A stretch of DNA of 5,532 nt. It comes from an uncultured Propionibacteriaceae bacterium (GTDB lineage Bacteria; Actinomycetota; Actinomycetes; Propionibacteriales; Propionibacteriaceae). The stretch lies in NCBI GenBank assembly GCA_937859105.1, contig CALMAD010000245.1, positions 1-5,532 on the forward strand, in the 5' to 3' direction. The notes beneath the pieces are model-generated. The model ran no database searches and was not told the DNA's origin. It saw only the letters and a list, made by a program, of their open reading frames with translations. A program made the position numbers and the translations under genes. This document shows positions 1-5,310 of the stretch, piece by piece. The stretch's first letter is position 1; the number at the start of each line of letters is the position of its first letter.

Positions 1-39
1 CGCGTCGTCACAGTGTCGATCACCCGTCGTCCCCTCCCG

Positions 40-84
40 GACGGGGCCGGCCGACGGGGTCGCCCGCCGGCCGGCCGGGCCGTC
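40..84 (-). terminator. GC-rich hairpin after the phosphoesterase gene, possible terminator
   Basis: Downstream of the phosphoesterase stop, 40-44 (GACGG) can pair with 80-84 (CCGTC), 47-48 with 78-79, and 49-52 (GGCC) with 73-76 (GGCC). Small bulges lie at 45-46 and 77. A further short GC stem can form inside the loop (55-58 with 63-66). There is no T-run, as is common for terminators in high-GC actinomycetes. Repeated GGCCGGCC units make several pairings possible, so the exact fold is uncertain. The remaining flank, 1-39, shows nothing I can identify. Confidence 0.35.
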
Positions 85-94
85 ACGCCGCCGC

Positions 95-2251
95 TCAGCG
101 GCCGGCCCTCGTGAACACGTCGCGCCCGAACGGGCGCAGGCCCTCCTGGGCGGCGAAGCCCAGGTGGCCCTGCCCGTCCAGGCCGCCGCTGACGCTGCCG
201 GCGGCGAGCGGGTCGTGGCGGTCGCCGCGCGCGACCTGGAAGAGGTCCTCCATCGTCCGCAGCCAGGAATAGTGGTTGTAGTTCGTCGTCGAGACGGTCC
301 CGGGCTTGATCAGCGGGGAGATCAGCACCGAGCCGGTGATGCCGCCGCCGGGCGTCGGGTCCTGGGCGTCGAACGTGGCCAGCGGCGTCTGCCCGGTCGT
401 CAGATGGCCGGGGATGCCGGTCGCCGAGAGGGTCACGCTCGTGACGGCCGCGGTCGTCCGGACGGGTCGGCCCGTGGCGTCCACCAGGCCGAACGAGGCG
501 TTCGTCACCGGGTCGCCTGCCTTCGCCACCATGACGGGCCCGACGTTCGTGACCGACCCGATGTACAACCCGGCCGGGATGCCCGTGCCGGTGACGGCGC
601 GGCCCAGGTCTTCGACCGTGACCGCGGCCGACGCCGCGGTCGCCCCGGACGCCGCCGACGCCTTGATCGTCGTCGCCGGCGCGAAGCTCGAGCTCGTGTT
701 CTTCGCGCCGTGGACGCAGTTGCTCTGGTCGGCGTTCACCAGCGCCGTGTCCTCTTCGCACGAGGGCGGCCGCGTGATGTAGCCGTTGAAGCCGGGCCCG
801 GGGAAGAGCTGGTTGCCGTACCGGTCGGTGCCGAGCGTCGAGTTGGGCCCGGTCGGGGCCCAGTCGACGTTGCGGCCGTTGATGTTCTGGCCGGCGGCGT
901 CCGCGTTGATGTAGTTCTTCGCCATCGCGCCGGGCAGGGGGAACCGGTTGGCCGGGTAGGTGAGGTACCCCTGGGCCGTGCTCTGGATGCTCGGGTTCGT
1001 GTAGCGATAGATCTCGTGGCGGCGGGCCGCCCGGGCGACCGGCGTCTGGTCGGTCGCGTTGTTGAACGACATGTCCGTGAAGGGCGGGTTGGCCTCGTCG
1101 AACGTGATGTTGATGAGGCCACCGTCTTTGAAGGCGTCCGAGCGCTCGATGAGCGGGACGTAGTACTTCAAGAACAGGTCGGCCGCGTACAGCCCGCCGG
1201 TGTGATTCTTCGGCGGCGTGGACAGCGGCTTGGAGTAGTCCGGGTTGCCGTTCGCGTCGAACAGCCCGGAGAGGTTGTTGCCCTTGCAGGTCGAGTCGTG
1301 GGCGTCCGAGCAGTTGTTCGGGGTGATCCAGCTGAACGCGGGCACCTGGCCGGCGGGCTTCTTCAGGTCGGCGAGCAGCCCGCGGGCCGGGTCGTCGAGG
1401 TGGACGAGGTGGTCCGCGTCCGTGGCCGTGCCGCCGTCGGCGGGGGTGGTGAGAGCGTCGTTACCGGAGTTGTCGTCGCCGGTGAGCGCGTGGAACCAGG
1501 CGAACGGGAAGTGCTTCGCCACGTACTGGTCGTTCGCCTGAGCCCCGGTGAACGACGTGATGCCGAGGGCCTTGTCGGCGTCCGAGGGCGTCATCGACTT
1601 CGGGTTGCGCGTCGGGTCGTTCTCCCGGGTGCCCGGCGCGCCGCCGAGGGCGTCCTCGCGGCCCTGCTGGACACGGAAGTCCTGCGCGTAGCCCTTCCAC
1701 GCGTGGCCGGCGGCGTCCAGTTGGTTGAAGAGCGTCGGGACCTGCTTCGGGTACGTGCACCCGTTCTTGCCGTTCTTCGCATTGGCGCCCGCCAGCGACA
1801 TCGCCTGACCGTAGTTGTCGGTGCGTCCGAACCGCTGGCCCGTGTGCTGGCGGACGATGCTGGCGTTGCTGCCGAAGTCGGTGTTCGCGACGCTGCAGTC
1901 CTCCTGCAGGTCGGTGGACGCCGCCTGGCCGGAGACCAGGGTGATGTAATTGTCCTGGCTGTAGTGCCCGGTGCCGTAATAGTTCTTGAGCAGCGCCCCC
2001 TGCGACGGGAGGGTCTTCCACAGGTAGCTGTTCTGGTTCAGGCCCGTGAACGTCGCGTCGTAGGACTTGTTCTCGAGAATGATGAGCCACACGTGCTTGA
2101 TCTGGCCGGGGCGCAGGCCGGTGGCCGAGATCGTGTCGGCCCCATCCTGCGGCGCGACGGGCTGGGCGGTCGAGGGGGCCGCGGCCCCGAGCAGAGCGAT
2201 GCAGGCGGCGGAAGCGGCCGCGACGCCCACACCACGCAGTGTTCTTCTCAT
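95..2251 (-). CDS. Secreted alkaline-phosphatase-superfamily phosphoesterase (acid phosphatase/phospholipase C-like)
   Basis: The 718-residue product resembles the phosphoesterase family PF04185, whose members hydrolyse phosphomonoesters or phospholipids outside the cell. Visible landmarks, numbered from the chosen ATG: signal peptide 1-29 (MRRTLRG, hydrophobic core to about 25, likely cut after S-T-A at 27-29); metal-site motif ENKSYD 60-65; GHYSQDNY 95-102, whose Ser98 aligns with the expected nucleophile; ITPNNCSDAHD 309-319; ITFDEA 382-387; and the C-terminal ISPLIKPGT plus YNHYSWLRTMEDLF (644-671). Residues about 520-612 form an Ala/Thr/Val/Gly-rich insertion with GTGIPAG-like motifs, which the core family does not need. 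The mature protein has six cysteines (119, 165, 314, 322, 498, 512), allowing three disulfides. The ATG at 2251 was chosen because it begins the signal peptide; longer in-frame starts add an Arg-rich stretch over the promoter. Shine-Dalgarno is poor (GAGAG, 3 nt away). Substrate cannot be read from sequence. A PHO-box-like upstream element suggests induction by phosphate starvation. Confidence 0.9.
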   Translation of the reverse strand: MRRTLRGVGVAAASAACIALLGAAAPSTAQPVAPQDGADTISATGLRPGQIKHVWLIILENKSYDATFTGLNQNSYLWKTLPSQGALLKNYYGTGHYSQDNYITLVSGQAASTDLQEDCSVANTDFGSNASIVRQHTGQRFGRTDNYGQAMSLAGANAKNGKNGCTYPKQVPTLFNQLDAAGHAWKGYAQDFRVQQGREDALGGAPGTRENDPTRNPKSMTPSDADKALGITSFTGAQANDQYVAKHFPFAWFHALTGDDNSGNDALTTPADGGTATDADHLVHLDDPARGLLADLKKPAGQVPAFSWITPNNCSDAHDSTCKGNNLSGLFDANGNPDYSKPLSTPPKNHTGGLYAADLFLKYYVPLIERSDAFKDGGLINITFDEANPPFTDMSFNNATDQTPVARAARRHEIYRYTNPSIQSTAQGYLTYPANRFPLPGAMAKNYINADAAGQNINGRNVDWAPTGPNSTLGTDRYGNQLFPGPGFNGYITRPPSCEEDTALVNADQSNCVHGAKNTSSSFAPATTIKASAASGATAASAAVTVEDLGRAVTGTGIPAGLYIGSVTNVGPVMVAKAGDPVTNASFGLVDATGRPVRTTAAVTSVTLSATGIPGHLTTGQTPLATFDAQDPTPGGGITGSVLISPLIKPGTVSTTNYNHYSWLRTMEDLFQVARGDRHDPLAAGSVSGGLDGQGHLGFAAQEGLRPFGRDVFTRAGR

Positions 2252-2260
2252 AGCTCTCGT

Positions 2261-2266
2261 CTTATA
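2261..2266 (-). promoter_or_regulatory. Candidate -10 element (TATAAG) of the phosphoesterase gene
   Basis: Read on the minus strand, TATAAG stands out in otherwise GC-rich DNA and ends 9 nt before the ATG at 2251. Transcription would normally begin 6-8 nt after the hexamer, leaving a leader of at most a few bases. This fits the weak Shine-Dalgarno and suggests a leaderless or nearly leaderless mRNA. The -35 position (about 2284-2289) has no TTGACA match and lies within the direct repeats, as at activator-dependent promoters. Confidence 0.5.
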
Positions 2267-2273
2267 CCCATCG

Positions 2274-2291
2274 GTCACCCTGCGAGGTGAC
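2274..2291. repeat. Perfect 6-bp inverted repeat (GTCACC-N6-GGTGAC), possible operator
   Basis: GTCACC (2274-2279) and GGTGAC (2286-2291) are exact inverted copies with a 6-nt spacer, giving the 12-bp centre-to-centre spacing typical of dimeric regulators. The right arm overlaps the second PHO-box-like unit, so this may be another reading of the same regulatory site or an additional operator in the spacer/-35 region of the phosphoesterase promoter. Confidence 0.35.
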
Positions 2292-2303
2292 ATCCGGGTG
2301 AAC
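2282..2303 (-). promoter_or_regulatory. PHO-box-like direct repeat (candidate PhoP site)
   Basis: On the minus strand, two contiguous 11-nt units read GTTCACCCGGA (2303-2293) and TGTCACCTCGC (2292-2282). Streptomyces PHO boxes are made of 11-nt direct repeat units with a conserved GTTCACC core. The first unit matches that core exactly; the second matches five of seven positions (TGTCACC). The pair covers the -35 position relative to TATAAG at 2261-2266, where PhoP-activated promoters usually carry the box. A phosphatase is a classic Pho-regulon target. The site is inferred from pattern and context only. Confidence 0.5.
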
Positions 2304-2389
2304 ACTGCCCCAGCGATCGGACGCCTCCGGCCCGGCTGGCCACGCGGACGCCCCCGTGCGACGATGGGCACGAGCCCGACGCCGGGCTC

Positions 2390-2432
2390 CCGGACGAGGG
2401 GCAGCCGTACCCGGACCGCGACAAGACGGCGC
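2390..2432 (+). ncRNA. Guanidine-III (ykkC-III) riboswitch
   Basis: This 43-nt segment carries the conserved blocks of the guanidine-III class as I remember them: CCGGACGAGG at 2390-2399, CCGTACCCGG at 2405-2414 and GACAAGACGG at 2420-2429. P1 forms from CCGG 2390-2393 with CCGG 2411-2414. The pseudoknot helix forms from 2404-2408 (GCCGT) with 2426-2430 (ACGGC) and continues through 2401-2402 with 2431-2432 if A2403 is bulged out. The class binds guanidinium and is found mainly in actinobacteria before SMR exporters. Here its 3' end lies 3 nt from the AGGA Shine-Dalgarno (2436-2439) of the Gdx gene, suggesting control of translation initiation. The match of RNA motif, gene family and spacing makes this a strong call. 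Confidence 0.9.
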
Positions 2433-2445
2433 GAAAGGAAACGTC

Positions 2446-2760
2446 ATGTCGTGGCTCGTGCTCGTGCTGTCCGGCGTGCTGGAGGCCGTCTGGGCCACCG
2501 CGCTCGGCCGCTCGGAGGGCTTCAGCCGCCCCGTCCCCACCGTCGTGTTCGCCGTCGCGCTGCTCGGCAGCATGGCCGGCCTCGCCTACGCGATGCGCGA
2601 GTTGCCCACCGGAACCTCGTACGCGGTCTGGGTCGGCATCGGCGCGGCCCTGACCGTCGCCTTCGCGATGGCCACCGGGCAGGAGGCCGTCTCCGCGCTG
2701 AAGGTCCTGCTGCTGCTCGGCATCGTGGGCTGCGTGATCGGCCTCAAGCTGCTCCACTGA
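2446..2760 (+). CDS. gdx: Gdx/SugE-type small multidrug resistance protein, guanidinium exporter
   Basis: The product is a 104-residue inner-membrane protein of the SMR family, normal length, with four hydrophobic helices (about 2-20, 29-49, 56-75, 84-102). SMR proteins work as antiparallel dimers that exchange substrate for protons through Glu13. Residues lining the guanidinium pocket in characterised Gdx proteins are all present: Gly10, Glu13, Trp16, Ser42, Tyr59 and Trp62. The start MSWLVLVLSGVLEAVW and the block LPTGTSYAVWVGIGA are SugE/Gdx-like rather than EmrE-like. The ATG at 2446 has a good Shine-Dalgarno (AGGA 2436-2439, 6 nt spacing). A longer in-frame start at 2356 would translate through the riboswitch and is rejected. 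It stands alone; no partner SMR subunit or guanidine-degrading enzyme is visible nearby. The upstream guanidine-III riboswitch supports the substrate assignment. Confidence 0.93.
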   Translation: MSWLVLVLSGVLEAVWATALGRSEGFSRPVPTVVFAVALLGSMAGLAYAMRELPTGTSYAVWVGIGAALTVAFAMATGQEAVSALKVLLLLGIVGCVIGLKLLH

Positions 2761-2790
2761 CCGGACGCCGCGCCAGCCCGCGCACACGCG

Positions 2791-2823
2791 CCGGTTCGAG
2801 CGGGTCAGACCTGCTCGAACCGG
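2791..2823. terminator. Strong hairpin between convergent genes, likely bidirectional terminator
   Basis: CCGGTTCGAGC (2791-2801) is an exact inverted copy of GCTCGAACCGG (2813-2823). The stem can extend inward by four pairs (2802-2805 with 2809-2812, one G-U on the plus-strand RNA, an A-C mismatch on the minus), leaving a 3-nt apex. It lies 30 nt after the Gdx stop and covers the last codons and stop of the RNB gene; the stop triplet (2805-2807) is at the apex. No T-run follows on either strand. Position and stability suggest it ends, or protects the 3' end of, both convergent transcripts. Confidence 0.75.
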
Positions 2824-4229
2824 ACGACCCCGTCGACGACGTCGGCCGTCACCAGCCTGGCGGAGCACTCCTCGCCCAGGCGCAACTGGCGTCCGTCGAC
2901 GCGGGCCTGAATCGCGGGTTCCTGCACCTGCATGCGCCCCTGGCCGCGGTCGGAGTCGAGGTCGAGCACCGTGCCGGTGAACGTCTCCCCGACGCGGGGA
3001 CGCAGCACCAGCGCCTCCACGAGGGCGACGATGCCGCGTTCGTACTTCTTGGCGCGGCGGTCGGCGTCCGTCATCGTCTCGGGCAGGCCCGGCAGTTCTG
3101 CGCGCACCCAGCCCGGCACCTCGGAGCCGGCGCACAGCGCGACGCACACCTCGCCGGCGTACCGGTCGGCGAGCCGGCGCAGCGGGGCGGTGCAGTGGGC
3201 GTACGGCGTGGCCAGCGCGGCGTGCAGCGGCTGCTCGGGCGCCTCGCCGTCGAAGGGGGCGTACCCGGCGCCGCGGAACAGCGTCGTGCACGCGTTCAGC
3301 ATCGCCGCGTGGGCGGGCACCGCCGGGTCGAGGCTTCGGACGAAGTCGGGGTAGCCCGTCGACGCCGGCCACGCGATGCGCAGCGCGCGGGCGGTGGCGC
3401 GCAGCCGCTCGACGTCGGCGTCCTTGGCCGGCGGCAGGGTCCGCAGCAGCCCGACGCGCCCCTGAAGCATCATGGCCGCCGCGGCCATGCCGGTCATGAG
3501 CGAGATCTGGGCGTTCCAGCCCTCGACGGGCAGCGGCGTCCGGAACGCGAGTTCCCACACGTCGCCCGTCGCGTGCACCTCCTGCTCGGGCACGTTCAGG
3601 CTGACGCCGCCGCGCTCGATCTCGAGCCGTTCGCGCGCCTGCCCGACCTCGCGCAGCAGGCCCAGCATCGCGGACGCCGACCCGTCGTCCAGCGCCTGCT
3701 GGACGCCCGCGTAGCTCAGTTGCTCGGTGCTGCGGACGCGCGCCCGCGCGACGGTCGCGTGGGTGGTCGCGCCGGAGGCGTCCAGCGTCAGCTCCCAGAC
3801 CAGCGCCGGCCGGACCTCGCCCGGCAGCAGGCTCGCCGCCCCCTCGGAGAGCACGGGCGGGTGCAGCGGCGTCCGCATCGTCGGGGCGTACAGCGTGACG
3901 CCGCGCCGGTGCGCCTCCGCGTCGATCGCGCCGCCGGGCGCGACGAACGCGGCCACGTCCGCGATCGCGTAGCGCACGAGGTAGCCCTCCCCCGACCGCT
4001 CCAGGTGGACGGCCTGGTCGAGGTCGCGCGCCCCCTCGGGGTCGATGGTGACGAAGGGCACGTCGGTGAGGTCGCGCTCGGGCAGCGCGACCCCGGACGC
4101 CGCCCGCTCCGCCTCCGCGACGACGTCGTCAGGGAAGGACGCCGGCACGGCCAGCGCCGTGCGCAGCTTCTCCACGCCCTCCCGGAGGTCAGCCGGCATC
4201 TCCTCGACGAGAATGTGGCGCGCGGGCAC
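2805..4229 (-). CDS. RNB-domain ribonuclease (RNase II/R family, short actinobacterial form)
   Basis: This 474-residue protein belongs to the RNase II/RNase R family of 3'-to-5' exoribonucleases. The RNB domain spans about residues 55-370. The catalytic acidic cluster is IDPEGARDLDQAV at 62-74: Asp63, Asp69 and Asp71 match the Mg-binding aspartates, but the fourth position is Gln72 instead of Asp, a variant I associate with the short actinobacterial branch. Other landmarks are YAIADVAAFV 87-96, ASLLPG 132-137 and YAHCTAPLRRLADRY 343-357, equivalent to the TSPIRRY block with its catalytic Arg. The cold-shock domains of full-length RNase R are missing. The C-terminal 60 residues are only a reduced S1-like tail. 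The start is GTG at 4229, 3 nt after the upstream stop, with AGGG about 7 nt before it; an ATG ten codons in (4199) is an alternative, but MPARHILV resembles family N-termini. Probably translationally coupled to the 59-residue gene. Confidence 0.9.
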   Translation of the reverse strand: MPARHILVEEMPADLREGVEKLRTALAVPASFPDDVVAEAERAASGVALPERDLTDVPFVTIDPEGARDLDQAVHLERSGEGYLVRYAIADVAAFVAPGGAIDAEAHRRGVTLYAPTMRTPLHPPVLSEGAASLLPGEVRPALVWELTLDASGATTHATVARARVRSTEQLSYAGVQQALDDGSASAMLGLLREVGQARERLEIERGGVSLNVPEQEVHATGDVWELAFRTPLPVEGWNAQISLMTGMAAAAMMLQGRVGLLRTLPPAKDADVERLRATARALRIAWPASTGYPDFVRSLDPAVPAHAAMLNACTTLFRGAGYAPFDGEAPEQPLHAALATPYAHCTAPLRRLADRYAGEVCVALCAGSEVPGWVRAELPGLPETMTDADRRAKKYERGIVALVEALVLRPRVGETFTGTVLDLDSDRGQGRMQVQEPAIQARVDGRQLRLGEECSARLVTADVVDGVVRFEQV

Positions 4230-4232
4230 GGG

Positions 4233-4412
4233 TCAGCCCTGGTCGGCCGGGTTCTCGGGGTCGGCGAACGCCGGGTCGGGCAGCCCGTTCGTCGACTCGT
4301 TCGGACGCTCGCGCCCCGCGCGATCGTCGGTCTGCTTCGCCTCGGCCGCCGGCCCGGACGCCTGCGGCCGGTGCGGGTTGGGCAGGTCGGAGGCCTGGTT
4401 CGACTCGCTCAT
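4233..4412 (-). CDS. Small hydrophilic protein of unknown function, 59 residues
   Basis: I do not recognise this protein. From the ATG at 4412 it has 59 residues and is rich in Pro, Asn, Asp, Glu, Ala and Gly. It has no Cys, Trp, Tyr, Phe-rich core or hydrophobic segment, so it is probably disordered and cytoplasmic. Coding status is supported by a clear Shine-Dalgarno (AGGAG at 4425-4421, 8 nt spacing), its place between two same-strand genes, and a stop only 3 nt before the GTG of the RNB gene. The in-frame extension to 4538 would overlap the zinc-ribbon gene and lacks such a site. The short C-terminus contains ADPENPADQG. It may be a small RNase-associated protein or simply a coupling ORF that loads ribosomes onto the RNB gene; the sequence does not decide. 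Confidence 0.7.
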   Translation of the reverse strand: MSESNQASDLPNPHRPQASGPAAEAKQTDDRAGRERPNESTNGLPDPAFADPENPADQG

Positions 4413-4428
4413 CGTGGGTTCTCCTCTC

Positions 4429-4448
4429 GCGCCGGCGGACGCCCGCGC
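4429..4448 (-). other. Hairpin in the 5' region of the 59-residue gene
   Basis: An 8-bp stem with one G-G mismatch (4429-4436 against 4441-4448, loop GGAC on the plus strand) lies in the 61-nt gap after the zinc-ribbon gene. It ends 3 nt before the AGGAG Shine-Dalgarno on the minus strand. It could be an mRNA processing or attenuation structure between the two genes. There is no T-run and the effect is unknown. Confidence 0.35.
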
Positions 4449-4473
4449 GTCACCCGCACTGTATCCGCCCAGG

Positions 4474-5217
4474 TCACAGGCCGGAATCGGGCGTCCTGAC
4501 CAGAATCCGGTTGCACTCCTCGCAGCGCAGCACCTCATCGGGGGCGGCCGCGCGGTACGAGGCGAGGTCGGCGTGCGTCAGCTCCAGCTGGCACCCGCCG
4601 CACCGGCCCTGCCGCAGCGGCGCGGCGCCCAGCCCGCCGCTCTTCCCGGCGACCTTCGCGTAGAGGTCGAGCAGCGGCGTCGGGATGTCGCGGGCGATCA
4701 CGTCGCGCTCTGTCGCCCGCTCGGCGAGCTCGGCGTCGATCGCGCCCACGGCGGCGTCCCGCTGCGCCAGCAGCTCGCGCAGCGTCACGTCGTCGGCGGC
4801 GCGGCGCTCGGTCAGCTCGGCCAGCTCGCCCTGGGACGCCTCCAGCCGCTCCATGACCTCGAGCTGCGCGTCCTCCAGGTCGCCGATGCGGCGGCCGAGG
4901 TGCTCGATCTCGTCGAGCATCGACCGCAGCGCGCGTGGGTCGGAGATCTCGCCGGCGTCCACCCGCTTCTGGTTCCGCTCGCGGCGCGCCTTCACCGGCT
5001 CGAGGTCCGACTCGGAGCGCGCCTGCTCCACCTCCAGGTCCGACACGCGCGTGCGGACGGCCACGACCTGCTCCGACAACGCCGAACGCTCCGCCTGTGC
5101 CGCCTTGATCTTCGCGGTCTCGGGCAGGGACGCCCGCCGGTGCTTGAGCTGCGCCACCGCCGTGTCGACGGCCTGCAGGTCGAGCAGCCGCAGTTGGGCG
5201 TCGGGGGCAGCCTTCAT
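4474..5217 (-). CDS. C4-type zinc-ribbon coiled-coil protein (PF02591 family)
   Basis: The 247-residue protein has the two-part architecture of the PF02591 zinc-ribbon family. Residues about 1-175 form a long, charged, Leu/Glu/Arg/Ala-rich coiled coil beginning LRLLDLQAVDTAVAQLKHRR. Residues 200-241 form a zinc ribbon with Cys206-x2-Cys209 and Cys232-x2-Cys235, intact. The loop between helices carries the family-typical RNQKRVDAGEISDPRALRSMLDEI (82-104). Family members are proposed nucleic-acid- or protein-binding adaptors (for example the Helicobacter HP0958/FlgZ protein); the actinobacterial role is not settled by sequence. Start at 5217 is chosen because GGAG (5227-5224) lies 6 nt upstream; an in-frame ATG at 5229 (METT) has only a poor site. 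It is first in the minus-strand cluster with the 59-residue gene and RNB ribonuclease, suggesting an RNA-related role, and is divergent from the histidine phosphatase gene. Confidence 0.9.
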   Translation of the reverse strand: MKAAPDAQLRLLDLQAVDTAVAQLKHRRASLPETAKIKAAQAERSALSEQVVAVRTRVSDLEVEQARSESDLEPVKARRERNQKRVDAGEISDPRALRSMLDEIEHLGRRIGDLEDAQLEVMERLEASQGELAELTERRAADDVTLRELLAQRDAAVGAIDAELAERATERDVIARDIPTPLLDLYAKVAGKSGGLGAAPLRQGRCGGCQLELTHADLASYRAAAPDEVLRCEECNRILVRTPDSGL

Positions 5218-5257
5218 CGTGGTCTCCATTTCCAATCGGGCCAGACCTTGACCCGCC

Positions 5258-5263
5258 ACTCTA
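5258..5263 (-). promoter_or_regulatory. Candidate -10 (TAGAGT) for the zinc-ribbon cluster
   Basis: On the minus strand, TAGAGT fits the actinobacterial -10 pattern TAGRRT and would give a leader of about 30-35 nt with room for the GGAG site. The region about 17 nt upstream is GC-only with no -35 match. It lies in the 93-nt divergent gap between the zinc-ribbon and histidine phosphatase genes. A TTGACC (5248-5253) on the plus strand resembles a -35, but no convincing -10 follows at 16-18 nt. Confidence 0.35.
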
Positions 5264-5310
5264 GCGTCCCCGGTGATGCGCCCGGGCCGCCCACCAGGCA
5301 AGATGACCCC

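Noticed and set aside
45..76. GGCCGGCC repeats at 45-52 and 69-76 as a repeat element or attachment site
   Set aside because: They are short GC palindromes in a GC-rich 3' flank, better treated as arms of a possible terminator hairpin; no integrase or duplicated target is present.
164..2290. Long open frame of 708 codons on the plus strand opposite the phosphoesterase
   Set aside because: Its Arg/Val/Gly-rich translation has no recognisable domain. It is the antisense shadow of a gene with clear catalytic motifs and a signal peptide.
2366..2399. Possible guanidine-II (mini-ykkC) riboswitch from two ACGA motifs
   Set aside because: The first ACGA forms a hairpin loop, but the second lacks the required closing stem (GG-ACGA-GG) and is fully explained as part of the guanidine-III motif that continues to 2432.
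2275..3558. 427-codon minus-strand frame opposite Gdx and overlapping RNB
   Set aside because: No family motifs; it arises from the lack of stop codons in high-GC DNA.
2067..4499. 810-codon plus-strand frame spanning the Gdx and RNB genes
   Set aside because: The product is low-complexity Arg/Gly/Ala-rich, crosses a riboswitch and a terminator hairpin, and lies out of frame or antisense to well-supported genes.
5218..5229. METT start for the zinc-ribbon protein (ATG at 5229)
   Set aside because: It has a poor ribosome site, while the ATG at 5217 has GGAG at 6 nt spacing and gives a family-like N-terminus.
4685..5251. 188-codon Ser/Arg-rich plus-strand frame
   Set aside because: It is the complement of the coiled-coil gene; the Ser/Arg composition comes from reading Glu/Arg/Leu codons antisense.
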